A stretch of DNA of 64,000 bases from Phycisphaerae bacterium (GCA_022072445.1 JAJVHV010000014.1:1-64000); one strand, 5' to 3'. Counted from the stretch's first letter, positions 45,736 to 56,610 are shown. Numbers and translations: made by a program. Notes: generated by a model not told the origin, from the sequence alone.

Positions 45736-46734
45736 ATGGCCATGCTCACCAAGGCAACAGTCGTCGGCGCCGGTGCCATGGGCACGATCATGGCCGAGCT
45801 ACTGGCCAGCAATCACGTCCGCGTGGCCCTGCTCGCCCTTCGCCCGGAGCGCGCCCAGGAGCTTCTGCAGACTCGCGAGAACCGCCGCTATCTCCCCGGC
45901 CTGATGCTCTCGTCGAACGTGCGGCCCACGTCCGATGTCGCTGGTGCCATCGCGAACTCGGAGCTGATCATCACCGCCGTTCCCTGCCAGCACCTCCGCG
46001 ACGCCGTCGCGCGCTGCGCCCCGCACGTCGCCTCCGGCGCGCCGGTCTGCAGCGTGACCAAGGGAATCGAGAACCGCACGCTCAAACGTCCGACCGAGAT
46101 CATCGCCGATTACCTGCCGCACAACGCCCTGGCCGCCCTCTCCGGCCCGAGCATCGCGCCCGAGCTCGCCCGCCGCCTGCCAGCCACCGTCGTCGTCGCC
46201 GCCGCCGCGCCCGAAACCTGTCAGTTGCTCCAGTCCACCCTCAGCACGTCCTGGTTTCGCGTTTACACCAGCCGCGATCTCGTCGGCGTCGAACTGGCCG
46301 GCGCGGTCAAGAACGTCATCGCCCTGGCCGCCGGCATCCTCGACGGCCTCCAGGCCGGCGATAACGCCAAGTCTGCCCTGGTCACGCGCGGCCTGGTCGA
46401 AATCACACGCCTCGGCGCCGCACTCGGCGCCCGCCCGGACACCTTCGTCGGCCTCGCCGGCGTCGGAGACCTCGTCACCACCTGCATCTCGCCCGTCGGC
46501 CGCAATCGCTCAGCCGGCGAACGCATCGGCCGCGGCGTCCCGGTCGACGCCGTCCTTCGCGAGTCACCCTCCGTCATCGAGGGCATCCCCACCACCCGCA
46601 GCGTCGTCGAGCTGGCCGCCCGCCATCAGATCGAAATGCCCATCACCCAGGCCGTCCACGACATCCTCTTCTCCGGCAAAGACCCCCTCGCCGCTCTCAC
46701 CGAACTCATGTCCCGCCCGCCGAAACGCGAGTGA
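45736..46734 (+). CDS. gpsA: Glycerol-3-phosphate dehydrogenase [NAD(P)+]
   Basis: This 332-aa cytoplasmic enzyme reduces dihydroxyacetone phosphate to sn-glycerol 3-phosphate for phospholipid synthesis. It has the Rossmann motif GAGAMGTIMA, SGPSIAPELA, the catalytic lysine in GAVKNVIALAAGILDGL, and GLAGVGDLVTTCISPVGRNR (substrate and helix-capping region). The gene begins 12 bp after the M16 peptidase gene, so it is probably co-transcribed with it. ATG at 45736; a second in-frame ATG lies 6 bp further on (45742). Confidence 0.95.
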   Translation: MAMLTKATVVGAGAMGTIMAELLASNHVRVALLALRPERAQELLQTRENRRYLPGLMLSSNVRPTSDVAGAIANSELIITAVPCQHLRDAVARCAPHVASGAPVCSVTKGIENRTLKRPTEIIADYLPHNALAALSGPSIAPELARRLPATVVVAAAAPETCQLLQSTLSTSWFRVYTSRDLVGVELAGAVKNVIALAAGILDGLQAGDNAKSALVTRGLVEITRLGAALGARPDTFVGLAGVGDLVTTCISPVGRNRSAGERIGRGVPVDAVLRESPSVIEGIPTTRSVVELAARHQIEMPITQAVHDILFSGKDPLAALTELMSRPPKRE

Positions 46735-46820
46735 GTGGTGAGCCCCGGTCTACGTTCGGATCGGAAGTCGCACCGAACAGCCGACCCGAGTGCGTCCGTC
46801 GACTTGATCTGCGCGCGGGC

Positions 46821-46848
46821 CTGACAGCGGCTCCCCGGCCGCTACAAT
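46821..46848 (+). promoter_or_regulatory. Sigma70-like promoter ahead of nuoD
   Basis: CTGACA (46821-46826) and TACAAT (46843-46848) are separated by 16 bp, each one base from consensus. Transcription should start near 46855, giving nuoD its own promoter and a ~26-base leader. Confidence 0.65.
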
Positions 46849-46880
46849 GCGCACGGATTCGTATAACGACGGATGGCCCA

Positions 46881-48137
46881 ATGACCGCAACCGCCTCATT
46901 TCAGCCCACCACCCTTCAACCCGCCGACTTCGACTCCGACCTCTGGACCCTCAACTTCGGCCCACAGCACCCCGCCACCCACACCACGCTCCACCTCGTC
47001 CTCCAGCTCGACGGCGAACGCGTCGTCGCCTGCACGCCGCACATCGGCTATCTGCACAGCGGCTTCGAGAAGCTCGCCGAGCACCTGAATTACAACCAGT
47101 ACGTGGTCGTCACCGACCGCATGAACTACGTCTCGCCCATTGCCAACAACATCGCCTGGCACACGGCCGTGGAGAGGCTGTTCGGCCTCGAGCTGACCCC
47201 GCGCTGCAAGGCCATCCGCACCATCTGCGCCGAACTCGCCCGAATCCAGGATCATCTGCTCTGCGTCGGAGCCTCCGCCCTCGACCTCGGCGCCCTTACG
47301 GCCTTCCTCTGGGGCTTCAACGAGCGCGAGTTCATCTACGACATCCTTGAAGACTTGTGCGGGGCACGCTTCACGGTCAGCTACACGCGCGTCGGCGGCG
47401 TCATGCAGGACGCCCGGCCCGGCTGGACCGACAAGGTGCTCAGCTTCATTCGCAACCGCCTGCCCAAGGCGCTCGCCGACGTCGAAACGCTGCTGCTGCG
47501 CAATCGCATCTTCATCGAACGCACCAAAGGCATCGGCGTCATCAGCCATGACGACGCCATCAGTTGGTCGCTCACCGGCCCGCTCGCCCGCGCCAGCGGC
47601 GTTCGCCGCGACCTGCGCAAGGACGAGCCCTATCTCTGCTACGCCGAGAACTGGGACGGCAAGGGTGCTCCCGCCGTGCAGTTCAAGGTGCCGATCGCCA
47701 CGGGCGGCGACGTGCTGGCCCGCTTCATGGTCCGCATGGAGGAGATGCGCCAGTCGGTTGGCATCATCGAACAGGTCATCAGGATGATGCCCGACGGTCC
47801 CGTCAACGTCGGCCCCGGCGAAAAGCTCACCCTGCCCGACAAGCGCGAAATCTACTTCTCGATCGAGGGCCTCATCCACCACTTCGAGAAGATCATGACC
47901 AACCGCGGCTTCCAGCCCCCGCTGGGCGAAGCCTACGGGGCGAACGAGACGGCGAACGGCGAGCTGGGCTTTTACCTGGTGAGCGCCGGCGGCAACTGCG
48001 CCTACCGCGCCCGCTGCCGCCCGCCGAGCTTCATCAACTACCAGACGTTCCCGAAACTGATCGTCGGCCACCAGATCAGCGACGTGGTCGCCGTCCTCGG
48101 CAGCCTCAACATCATCGCCGCCGAATTGGATCGATAG
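46881..48137 (+). CDS. nuoD: NADH-quinone oxidoreductase subunit D (49-kDa subunit)
   Basis: This protein of about 418 aa is part of complex I's peripheral arm near the quinone site. It starts at ATG 46881 and has LNFGPQHPATHTTLHLVLQLDGE at the start, the HxxRGxEK region variant GYLHSGFEKLAEH, VTDRMNYVSPI, and the final SFINYQTFPKLIVGHQISDVVAVLGSLN then IIAAELDR. It is complete, although no other nuo gene lies nearby. The last 234 bp plus 10 bp downstream are repeated exactly at 51092-51335. Confidence 0.96.
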   Translation: MTATASFQPTTLQPADFDSDLWTLNFGPQHPATHTTLHLVLQLDGERVVACTPHIGYLHSGFEKLAEHLNYNQYVVVTDRMNYVSPIANNIAWHTAVERLFGLELTPRCKAIRTICAELARIQDHLLCVGASALDLGALTAFLWGFNEREFIYDILEDLCGARFTVSYTRVGGVMQDARPGWTDKVLSFIRNRLPKALADVETLLLRNRIFIERTKGIGVISHDDAISWSLTGPLARASGVRRDLRKDEPYLCYAENWDGKGAPAVQFKVPIATGGDVLARFMVRMEEMRQSVGIIEQVIRMMPDGPVNVGPGEKLTLPDKREIYFSIEGLIHHFEKIMTNRGFQPPLGEAYGANETANGELGFYLVSAGGNCAYRARCRPPSFINYQTFPKLIVGHQISDVVAVLGSLNIIAAELDR

Positions 48138-48147
48138 TGCGGCGCGA
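47904..48147 (+). repeat. Left copy of a 244-bp perfect direct repeat (3' end of nuoD)
   Basis: The sequence from 47904 to 48147 is identical by eye to 51092-51335; both copies are exactly 244 bp and diverge immediately outside. It covers the last 78 codons of nuoD, including its stop, and 10 bp beyond. Confidence 0.97.
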
Positions 48148-48198
48148 AGAGAGCCTCAGGGACCTGCCGCCGCGCCGGAAAAAACTCTCAGATTGGAA

Positions 48199-48226
48199 TT
48201 GACAAATATCGGGGGGGGGGGAGAAT
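48199..48226 (+). promoter_or_regulatory. Promoter-like sequence with an 11-G tract in the spacer
   Basis: TTGACA (48199-48204, perfect -35) is followed by aatatc, 11 G residues (48211-48221), then agaatag. With GAGAAT (48221-48226) as -10 the spacer is 16 bp, and the last G of the tract belongs to the -10. The tract could equally act as a purine-rich ribosome site for ATG 48235 (11-12 bases downstream). Slippage of the tract would change spacing in either model. Confidence 0.55.
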
Positions 48227-48234
48227 AGTCATTC

Positions 48235-49239
48235 ATGTTCCGCGGGCGAATCACGTCTCGGTTCGTCGGTTGCGCTATCCTGGCCGCACTGGCCGGTGGA
48301 TTAGGTTACTGGCGTGCCACGGAGCGAGCATCTTGTCCCGGCTCCGTCGATGAAACTTCGGGCCCAGAACCTGGTTTTCAGCCGGGAATTGTCGATGTTG
48401 GCAGAGTGCCGTGGGGGAGCGAGTTGGCTGGCGACCTCGTCTTCGTCAATGCCGGCAGATCGTCGCTTACCATTCGCGCTATCGTGACGGATTGTGGCTG
48501 CACCGCATTGGATGAGAGCGCGGTCATCGGTCAGACGCTGGAGCCGGGTGACTCGCTGCCCATACGGTTCACCGTCCGCGCCGGAACCAACCCGGGAAAC
48601 AAGCGAACCAGGGTCACGCTGCATACGACCAGCGGGCGCATGTATCGTGCTGACGTGCTGGTTGACGTCGTGGGGACCTGGAGCATTGAACCTGCGTCCG
48701 TTGATTTTGGAACCGTCGAGATCGACGGCGCCGAAACGCACGAATCGATACTCACGTTTAGTTCTCAGGTGGACCAAGTACAAGCCGTCGAAGCCGAGGA
48801 CGCCCCGTGGCTTACGGTGCGCCGGACACCCCGGGGTTCGGACGGTGTCGCGATCCTGGTTGCCCTCGACGCATGCAACCTCCGACCGGGAGCGCACGTG
48901 GCCGCGTTGACGGTGCGGACGAATTGCCGGCTGAAACCCGATGCTCTGATTCCCGTTCGGGTGGTCGTTGTCCCATCGCTTCGGCCGTCCAGTTACCGCG
49001 TTGGCTTGGTCGCTTCCGATCCCAAGCTCGTCCATTTCTTTGATTCACACGACCGTCCGGTCCAGATTGCCGAAGTACACTGTGATGACGGGCGGATCGT
49101 CTCGACAATAGTGCCGCCAAACGGGGTCGAGCTTCGTAATCCGGAAGACAGCGACTTCGACATGGATATTCCAATTGAGATCACTTCTCATGGAGGTCAT
49201 CGATGCACAATCCACGCGTGCAGGTTTCCTGGCCAGTAG
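48235..49239 (+). CDS. DUF1573-type exported protein
   Basis: This 334-aa protein has an N-terminal signal or anchor (FVGCAILAALAGGLGYW). The first mature domain (FQPGIVDVGRVPWGSELAGDLVFVNAG, then VTDCGCTALDES) is the DUF1573 Ig-like fold with its conserved DCGC motif. A second similar domain follows (FGTVEIDGAETHESILTFSS), and a C-terminal beta-rich region of unclear type. It probably acts outside the cytoplasm. Base composition is lower in G+C than nuoD and the ribosomal genes. It is the first of three genes lying between the two copies of the nuoD 3' end. Confidence 0.8.
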   Translation: MFRGRITSRFVGCAILAALAGGLGYWRATERASCPGSVDETSGPEPGFQPGIVDVGRVPWGSELAGDLVFVNAGRSSLTIRAIVTDCGCTALDESAVIGQTLEPGDSLPIRFTVRAGTNPGNKRTRVTLHTTSGRMYRADVLVDVVGTWSIEPASVDFGTVEIDGAETHESILTFSSQVDQVQAVEAEDAPWLTVRRTPRGSDGVAILVALDACNLRPGAHVAALTVRTNCRLKPDALIPVRVVVVPSLRPSSYRVGLVASDPKLVHFFDSHDRPVQIAEVHCDDGRIVSTIVPPNGVELRNPEDSDFDMDIPIEITSHGGHRCTIHACRFPGQ

Positions 49240-49640
49240 CGTCTCGCTGTGTGGCCGCGGCAACTGTGGTCTCCCTCATTGTCGGTCTGGCGTACTACGC
49301 GGGCGTCGCGTCCGCCTCCGATCCTTGCCGGCGCTTTCTCTCCGGGACCGTGATCGCGTGCAGCGGATGTACTGACTATTTCAACTGTGGGAACTGTAAC
49401 GGGTCCATTTGCGCAGCGAGCATCTACAGCGTCTGCGCGAAATCAACGCCATCCGTACCTGGAGACACACACAAGAACTCGGAGGGGCCGGTGCCCTGTT
49501 CGATACAGTACTGGTGCAACGCGGTCGGTGCGACCTGTACCGGCAGCGGTCCGTGCACGGCGTCGGGTATCTTCTTTTCACAGGACGAAGATACGGAGGT
49601 GACAAGTAACCCGAACGGACCGTGTGACGCCCCGCACTGA
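49203..49640 (+). CDS. Cysteine-rich exported peptide
   Basis: This 145-aa protein has a TM-like signal (CVAAATVVSLIVGLAYYAG) ending GVASA before SDPC. The mature part of about 105 residues holds 12 cysteines (for example CSGC, CGNC, then C at regular intervals), consistent with disulfide bonding outside the cell. No family is recognised. The ATG at 49203 overlaps the 3' end of the DUF1573 gene by 37 bp; it has GGAGG at 49192-49196, seven bases upstream. Co-expression with its neighbours is likely. Confidence 0.75.
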   Translation: MHNPRVQVSWPVASRCVAAATVVSLIVGLAYYAGVASASDPCRRFLSGTVIACSGCTDYFNCGNCNGSICAASIYSVCAKSTPSVPGDTHKNSEGPVPCSIQYWCNAVGATCTGSGPCTASGIFFSQDEDTEVTSNPNGPCDAPH

Positions 49641-49677
49641 GTTCCGCTGAGGTCTGACCGCCGAGAGGAGCCTGACC

Positions 49678-51069
49678 ATGACCCGAATGTTTGTGTGCAG
49701 CGTTGCGCTCTGGACGACAGCGTCGTACCCGGCAGAACAGGCGTCTGAGCGCTGCCCGGAGCAGCTTGTGAAGCTGGAGCGTGAACGAGCCGCCTGGTCC
49801 AGGTTTTCCGTCGAATGGACGGATACGGTGCCGGGCAGACCCATCCCGCGCCGTCACACCACGAGTCGGTACGCCGGCGATGACGCGATCATGGTCATTC
49901 ATGGCGACGACGAAGGCACCGTCGGCCGAGATCGAAACGGCAACATCCGCGAGTGTGATTTTGGGCCGGATGTGACGCTTGCCCGCCCGGGTGAGTTTTG
50001 GCATGTCCCCGCGCGTGGGTCCGTCGATCACTTCGCACGTCAGACCAAGGGTGGTCTGGTTTACGATTTGCGCACGCTGGGGTTGACATATGTGAATTCG
50101 CTCAACAACGTCTCGGAAGCGCTGCGGACCGACGACGTGGCGATGGCATCACCGAGAAAGTACGAGGTCTCGCGCGATGGGGACATCGAGACAGTCTCGG
50201 CCATCACCGATTACGGGAAGATCACATGGCGACTGGATTCGGTGAGGGGCGGGCTTCCCGTGCGCGTTACGCTCGAGCGCGATGGCCGCGTGATCCACGA
50301 GGCGCGCAGCAGCCTGCGGCGCTTTGGAGACGTCTGGTTTCCCGATCGCGTCGAGTTCTACAGCGGCGGACGCGAGCCTATTCAGATCGTTGAAGTGCAT
50401 TCTATCGCGATCAACCAGCCCGACATGAAAACTGGTTTCAAGCCAGAGGATGTCGGGCTGGATTGCGGAACGTACGTTATGAGCTACGATGACAAGGGTT
50501 TTGTCGGGCCACGACAGTGGACAGGTGCGTCTCTCGTCCCGCCGGAGGAGTTCGATCGACGACTGAAGGCTGGCGAACTGCAGTGGGGCGCGTCGTTCCT
50601 GGCGAAGCGCGCCAGTCAGGCGCCCAGTTCTGCGAGGGGTGCTGCCGGTACGTCAGGTTCGTCAACCAGCGTGGCGCAACCCGATCAACTCGGTGCCGCC
50701 AGCCCCAATCGGCGACTGACCGAGTGGGAAGAGTACACAGCGGAATTCGTCCGACGTCATGCGCTGCTCGATGAGCAAGCGCAGAAGGCGTGGCAGGTCT
50801 GCCGACGGTGTCAAACCGATGCCCGGGAGTACTTGGCGGCCCACCGAGCGGAGTTGAAGACCATCGAGACTAGAATCGCCGCCCTGCGTTCGACCGACCC
50901 TTCAGAGGCCCGCGAAGGGGCCCTGGTTGGAGCGGACTCAGATTACACCCGGCTGCTCAAGAGACTGGACGACATCTTCGAAACACGCCTGAAACCCGAC
51001 TTGGAAAAGATTCCGACGCGTGCCCAGCGGCATGCGGTCGATGAAGCCCAAAAGTCGCACGCACCCTGA
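49678..51069 (+). CDS. Exported protein of unknown function, LolA/outer-membrane-lipoprotein-like body
   Basis: This 463-aa protein has a short hydrophobic N-terminus (MFVCSVALWTTA) as probable signal. A beta-rich region of about 270 residues follows (DIETVSAITDYGKITWRLDS ... LPVRVTLERDGRVIHEARSS, FGDVWFPDRVEFYSGG), reminiscent of the folded-sheet fold of LolA-like carriers; the resemblance is weak. A low-complexity Ser/Ala linker (~305-330) precedes an alpha-helical C-terminus with a CRRC pair. A GAGAGGAG ribosome site lies upstream. It is the third gene of the module between the nuoD repeats. Confidence 0.7.
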   Translation: MTRMFVCSVALWTTASYPAEQASERCPEQLVKLERERAAWSRFSVEWTDTVPGRPIPRRHTTSRYAGDDAIMVIHGDDEGTVGRDRNGNIRECDFGPDVTLARPGEFWHVPARGSVDHFARQTKGGLVYDLRTLGLTYVNSLNNVSEALRTDDVAMASPRKYEVSRDGDIETVSAITDYGKITWRLDSVRGGLPVRVTLERDGRVIHEARSSLRRFGDVWFPDRVEFYSGGREPIQIVEVHSIAINQPDMKTGFKPEDVGLDCGTYVMSYDDKGFVGPRQWTGASLVPPEEFDRRLKAGELQWGASFLAKRASQAPSSARGAAGTSGSSTSVAQPDQLGAASPNRRLTEWEEYTAEFVRRHALLDEQAQKAWQVCRRCQTDAREYLAAHRAELKTIETRIAALRSTDPSEAREGALVGADSDYTRLLKRLDDIFETRLKPDLEKIPTRAQRHAVDEAQKSHAP

Positions 51070-51091
51070 TTTGTTCACGAAGTTAAGGCAA

Positions 51092-51335
51092 CGCGGCTTC
51101 CAGCCCCCGCTGGGCGAAGCCTACGGGGCGAACGAGACGGCGAACGGCGAGCTGGGCTTTTACCTGGTGAGCGCCGGCGGCAACTGCGCCTACCGCGCCC
51201 GCTGCCGCCCGCCGAGCTTCATCAACTACCAGACGTTCCCGAAACTGATCGTCGGCCACCAGATCAGCGACGTGGTCGCCGTCCTCGGCAGCCTCAACAT
51301 CATCGCCGCCGAATTGGATCGATAGTGCGGCGCGA
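51092..51335 (+). pseudogene. nuoD: Duplicated 3' fragment of nuoD (right copy of the 244-bp direct repeat)
   Basis: This fragment encodes the last 77 residues and stop of NuoD and no more. The open frame is continuous from ATG 51020, but its first 24 codons are the out-of-frame end of the preceding gene. With perfect identity over 244 bp the duplication is recent or under gene conversion. It is probably non-functional. Confidence 0.9.
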
Positions 51336-51344
51336 CGGTCGGGC

Positions 51345-52520
51345 GGGTGGCGGTCGATAGAGTGGGGCGGGTGGCGGCCGCGACTGCGATCCGAGCCGCA
51401 CCCGCACAATCCGAGCCGCGGCCCCCGCCTGTCCGGGCCGCGGCCCCGCCTGTCCGAGCCGCGACCGCACAATCGGAGCCGCGACCGCACAATCGGAGCC
51501 GCGACCGTAAGGGAGCGGTTTCTTAGCCCCGCGCGAGAATCCCTCGACCGCAGCTCGCACTCCCGCTCGGCCAGGAAACCGCTTGCTGACGCGCGCGGCT
51601 CGGTTCCAGCGCCGCGCGATCCGAGCCCCGACCCCGCATGTCCGAGCCCCGACCGTAAGGGAGGGGTTTCTTAGCCCCGCGCGAGAATCCCTCGACCGCA
51701 GCTCGCACTCCCGCTCGGCCTGGAAACCGCTTGCTGACGCGCGCGGCTCGGTTCCAGCGCCCGCGCGATCCGAGCCCCGACCCCGCATGTCCGAGCCCCG
51801 ACCGTAAGGGAGGGGTTTCTTAGCCCCGCGCGAGAATCCCTCGACCGCAGCTCGCACTCCCGCTCGGCCTGGAAACCGCTTGCTGACGCGCGCGGCTCGG
51901 TTCCAGCGCCGCACAATCCGAGCCGGGACCGCACGATCCGAGCCGCGACCGTAAGGGAGCGGTTTCTTAGCCCCGCGCGAGAATCCCTCGACCGGAGCTC
52001 GCACTCCCGCTCGGCCAGGAAACCGCTTGCTAACGCGCGCGGCTCGGTTCCAGCACCCGCACAATCCGAGCCGCGGCCCCGCCTGTCCGAGCCGCGACCG
52101 CACAATCGGAGCCGCGCCCGTAAGGAAGCGGTTTCTTAGCCCCGCGCGAGAATCCCTCGACCGCAGCTCGCACTCCCGCCCGGCCAGGAAACCGCTTGCT
52201 GACGCGCGCGGCTCGGTTCCCTCGATCCGAGCCGCGACCGTCAGGGAGCGGTTTCTTAGCCCCGCGCGAGAATCCCTCGACCGCAGCTCGCACTCCCGCC
52301 CGGCCAGGAAACCGCTTGCTGACGCGCGCGGCTCGGTTCCAGCGCCGCACAATCCGAGCCGCGTCCCCGCCTGTCCGAACCGCGACCGTAAGGGAGCGGT
52401 TTCTTAGTCCCGCGCGAGAATCCCTCGACCGCAGCTCGCACTCCCGCTCGGCCAGGAAACCGCTTGCTAACGCGCGCGGCTCGGTTCCAGACAATCCGAG
52501 CCGCGACCCCGCATGTGATC
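51345..52520. repeat. Third array of the dispersed inverted-repeat element, seven units
   Basis: Cores lie near 51537, 51685, 51833, 51981, 52150, 52270 and 52418, in the same orientation as the array at 1 kb. Spacing is 148 bp for the first three intervals, then 169, 120 and 148. The arms again are gaaaccgctt(g)ctgacgcgcgcggctcgg and the near-reverse arm ccgagccgcgaccgtaagggagcggtttc. Inter-unit sequence differs (repeated ccgcacaatccgagccg, cccgcctgtccgagccg). No credible gene exists between 51336 and 52559. Confidence 0.9.
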
Positions 52521-52559
52521 CACTCGCCCCCCGCGTCCGTCAGACCCTACGTCCCTCTC

Positions 52560-53381
52560 TCAGTTGTACTGCTCCGGCACCGTCGTGAACCACCGGAGCC
52601 GCAGGCCCAGCGTGTTCGGCCAGCCCACGTCCATCTTCTGAAGCCGCATCGTTTCAGCGTGCCCGTCGAAGAAGCCGGCGTTAATGCCGCCCGGGTGGCG
52701 CTGGTCGCTGGCGATGCGCGGGTACGTGCCAAATGGCAGCATCGAGCCCCACCACGGGTGGTGGAAGCGGATGTTGTGCCACGGCAGTGAAACGTGTCCC
52801 TCGGTCGTATAGATGATCTTCGCCGGCGCGGACCGCACCTTGATCAGCTCTTCGATCTTGAAGTACGACGCGTAGTCATAGTCCGAACTCTGACCCTGCC
52901 AGCGATCCCCCGCCTCGCCTCCCCCCGACACATCCGCCTGAATGTTACGCTCCGTTTGCGGAATCGGATACGCACTCGAGACGTAATCCACCGTCTGCCG
53001 CGGATCGGGATGGTCCGGGCACTGATACGGCTTGATCGTCTTCATCACCGCGATCAGCTGCGTCTGCTCATTCGGCCACGGCCGCCACCACGCCGGCGGC
53101 GTAAAGCCGTCGTACGCCAGGTACTTCAGCATGCGCACGAAGTACGACGAACGCTGCTCGTCATCGATCCCGCGCGGAAACACGTCGCGGTTATCGGCCG
53201 CGTACAGAAACGCCGCCTGTCCCTGCGAGCGCAGGTTCGTCGAGCAGATCAGGCTCCGCGCCTGTTTCCGGGCCTGGCCCAGTGCGGGCAGCAGAATGCT
53301 CACCAATAGCGCGATGATTGCCACGACCACTAGCAACTCGATCAGCGTAAATGCGCGGCGGCGCCCCACGGGGCTCATCAT
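52560..53381 (-). CDS. Prepilin-like exported protein with planctomycete-type C-terminus
   Basis: This protein of about 273 aa has a type IV prepilin leader: [19 protein letters not shown], then [14 protein letters not shown]. Its C-terminal part carries [22 protein letters not shown], the motif seen in the large prepilin-like protein families of Planctomycetota. ATG 53381 has a GAGGAG ribosome site 8 bases upstream; the longer frame to 53564 is rejected. The protein would be processed by a prepilin peptidase and assembled into a pseudopilus or surface structure. Numerous copies per genome are usual in these bacteria. It is single and isolated here. Confidence 0.9.
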   Translation of the reverse strand: MMSPVGRRRAFTLIELLVVVAIIALLVSILLPALGQARKQARSLICSTNLRSQGQAAFLYAADNRDVFPRGIDDEQRSSYFVRMLKYLAYDGFTPPAWWRPWPNEQTQLIAVMKTIKPYQCPDHPDPRQTVDYVSSAYPIPQTERNIQADVSGGGEAGDRWQGQSSDYDYASYFKIEELIKVRSAPAKIIYTTEGHVSLPWHNIRFHHPWWGSMLPFGTYPRIASDQRHPGGINAGFFDGHAETMRLQKMDVGWPNTLGLRLRWFTTVPEQYN

Positions 53382-53566
53382 GTGTGCCTCTCCTCGTTTC
53401 CGATCGATGACGTGTGCGGCCGGATCAAAAGCCGATGGCAGCCGGACTCGGCCCGGTACGTTGAACAAACTAGCTGGAGTATACCAGACCCCGTCAGCCG
53501 CGCGAAGCGATTCGAGCGCCGGTTTCACCACGTCCCAGCGGCGGAGCAGCACGCCGAGGTTCACCG

Positions 53567-53850
53567 CCGATCAGGCCAGCGTTCATTCGGCCGCCACGCC
53601 CGCCAGGGCCTCGACCACAGAGGCGCAGAGGCACGGAGAAAGACGCCAGGATTTCATCGGATTTCTCTGTGTCTCTGTGCCTCGGTGGTGATTCTTTCGG
53701 CGGCGACTGCCGATGAGGCCAGCGTTCATTCGGCCGCCACGCCCGCCAGGGCCCCGACCACAGAGGCGCAGAGGCACGGAGAAAGACGCCAGGATTTCAT
53801 CGGATTTCTCAATGTCTCTGTGCCTCTGTGGTGACTCTTTTCGGCGGCGT
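53567..53850. repeat. Two tandem copies of a 143-bp repeat with a cacagaggc-type palindrome
   Basis: The segment starting near 53567 recurs 143 bp later. Each copy contains accacagaggcgcagaggcacggag, and after about 30 bp the near reverse complement (tctctgtgcctc..tggt), forming a long hairpin. The spacer 53382-54035 holds no gene. Confidence 0.85.
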
Positions 53851-54035
53851 GCGAAAGCCGACCGCCCGGTGACGAGTTCGACAGCCTCGGCAGCGAGGGA
53901 TTCGACCTGAGTGCGTCATCGAACTCGCCGATCGGCCCCCAGCCTTCCTTCATCCTTGCGTCCCCGCGTCCCTCTGTTCCCGCGTTATGACCACGCTCAA
54001 CGCCATCGCCACCCGCTACCGCTCGCACTACCCCG

Positions 54036-56243
<2,208 letters not shown>

Positions 56244-56404
56244 GGGGATCGTCCAGCATCGATGCGTCGCCGGCGCGCGGCCGACGTACGAAGGTAGCCC
56301 GTTGGAGCGATTATAGCGCTGGTGGCGTGGCGCAGGTGGCAAGTGAAAAGTGGCAACTACCAGGCGAGGCGCTTTGAAGGACTTGGCGCCGCGGGGGCGG
56401 GTAT

Positions 56405-56488
56405 TGCCCGGGACAGGATTCGAACCTGCACGAAGTTGCCTTCACCAGCCCCTCAAGCTGGCGCGTCTGCCAGTTCCGCCACCCGGGC
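56405..56488 (-). tRNA. tRNA-Leu (anticodon GAG)
   Basis: An 84-nt gene reading from 56488 to 56405. The acceptor stem is GCCCGGG/CCCGGGC with discriminator A at 56405. The anticodon stem is CCAGC/GCTGG with loop TTGAGGG (anticodon GAG), and the T arm contains GTTCGAATC. There is a long variable arm as for leucine tRNAs. The 3' CCA is not encoded. Confidence 0.93.
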
Positions 56489-56520
56489 AGCGTGGTGCGA
56501 CGGTCTCCAGCGAAGCGCGT

Positions 56521-56549
56521 ACGTTATGCCGGGCCGGGCCGAGCGTCAA
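56521..56549 (-). promoter_or_regulatory. Sigma70-like promoter for tRNA-Leu
   Basis: Read on the minus strand: TTGACG (56549-56544), a 17-bp spacer with TAACGT (56526-56521), or 15 bp with CATAAC (56528-56523). The predicted start lies ~26 bases before the tRNA. Confidence 0.45.
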
Positions 56550-56610
56550 GAAATCGGGTGCCGTGTGCGTAGCGCGTGGCCGCATGCGGAGCCGTGCGGC
56601 CGGCCACGCG

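Noticed and set aside
51300-52352. 350-aa minus-strand ORF across the third repeat array
   Set aside because: Same repetitive translation as the other arrays; open frames come from high G+C, not selection.
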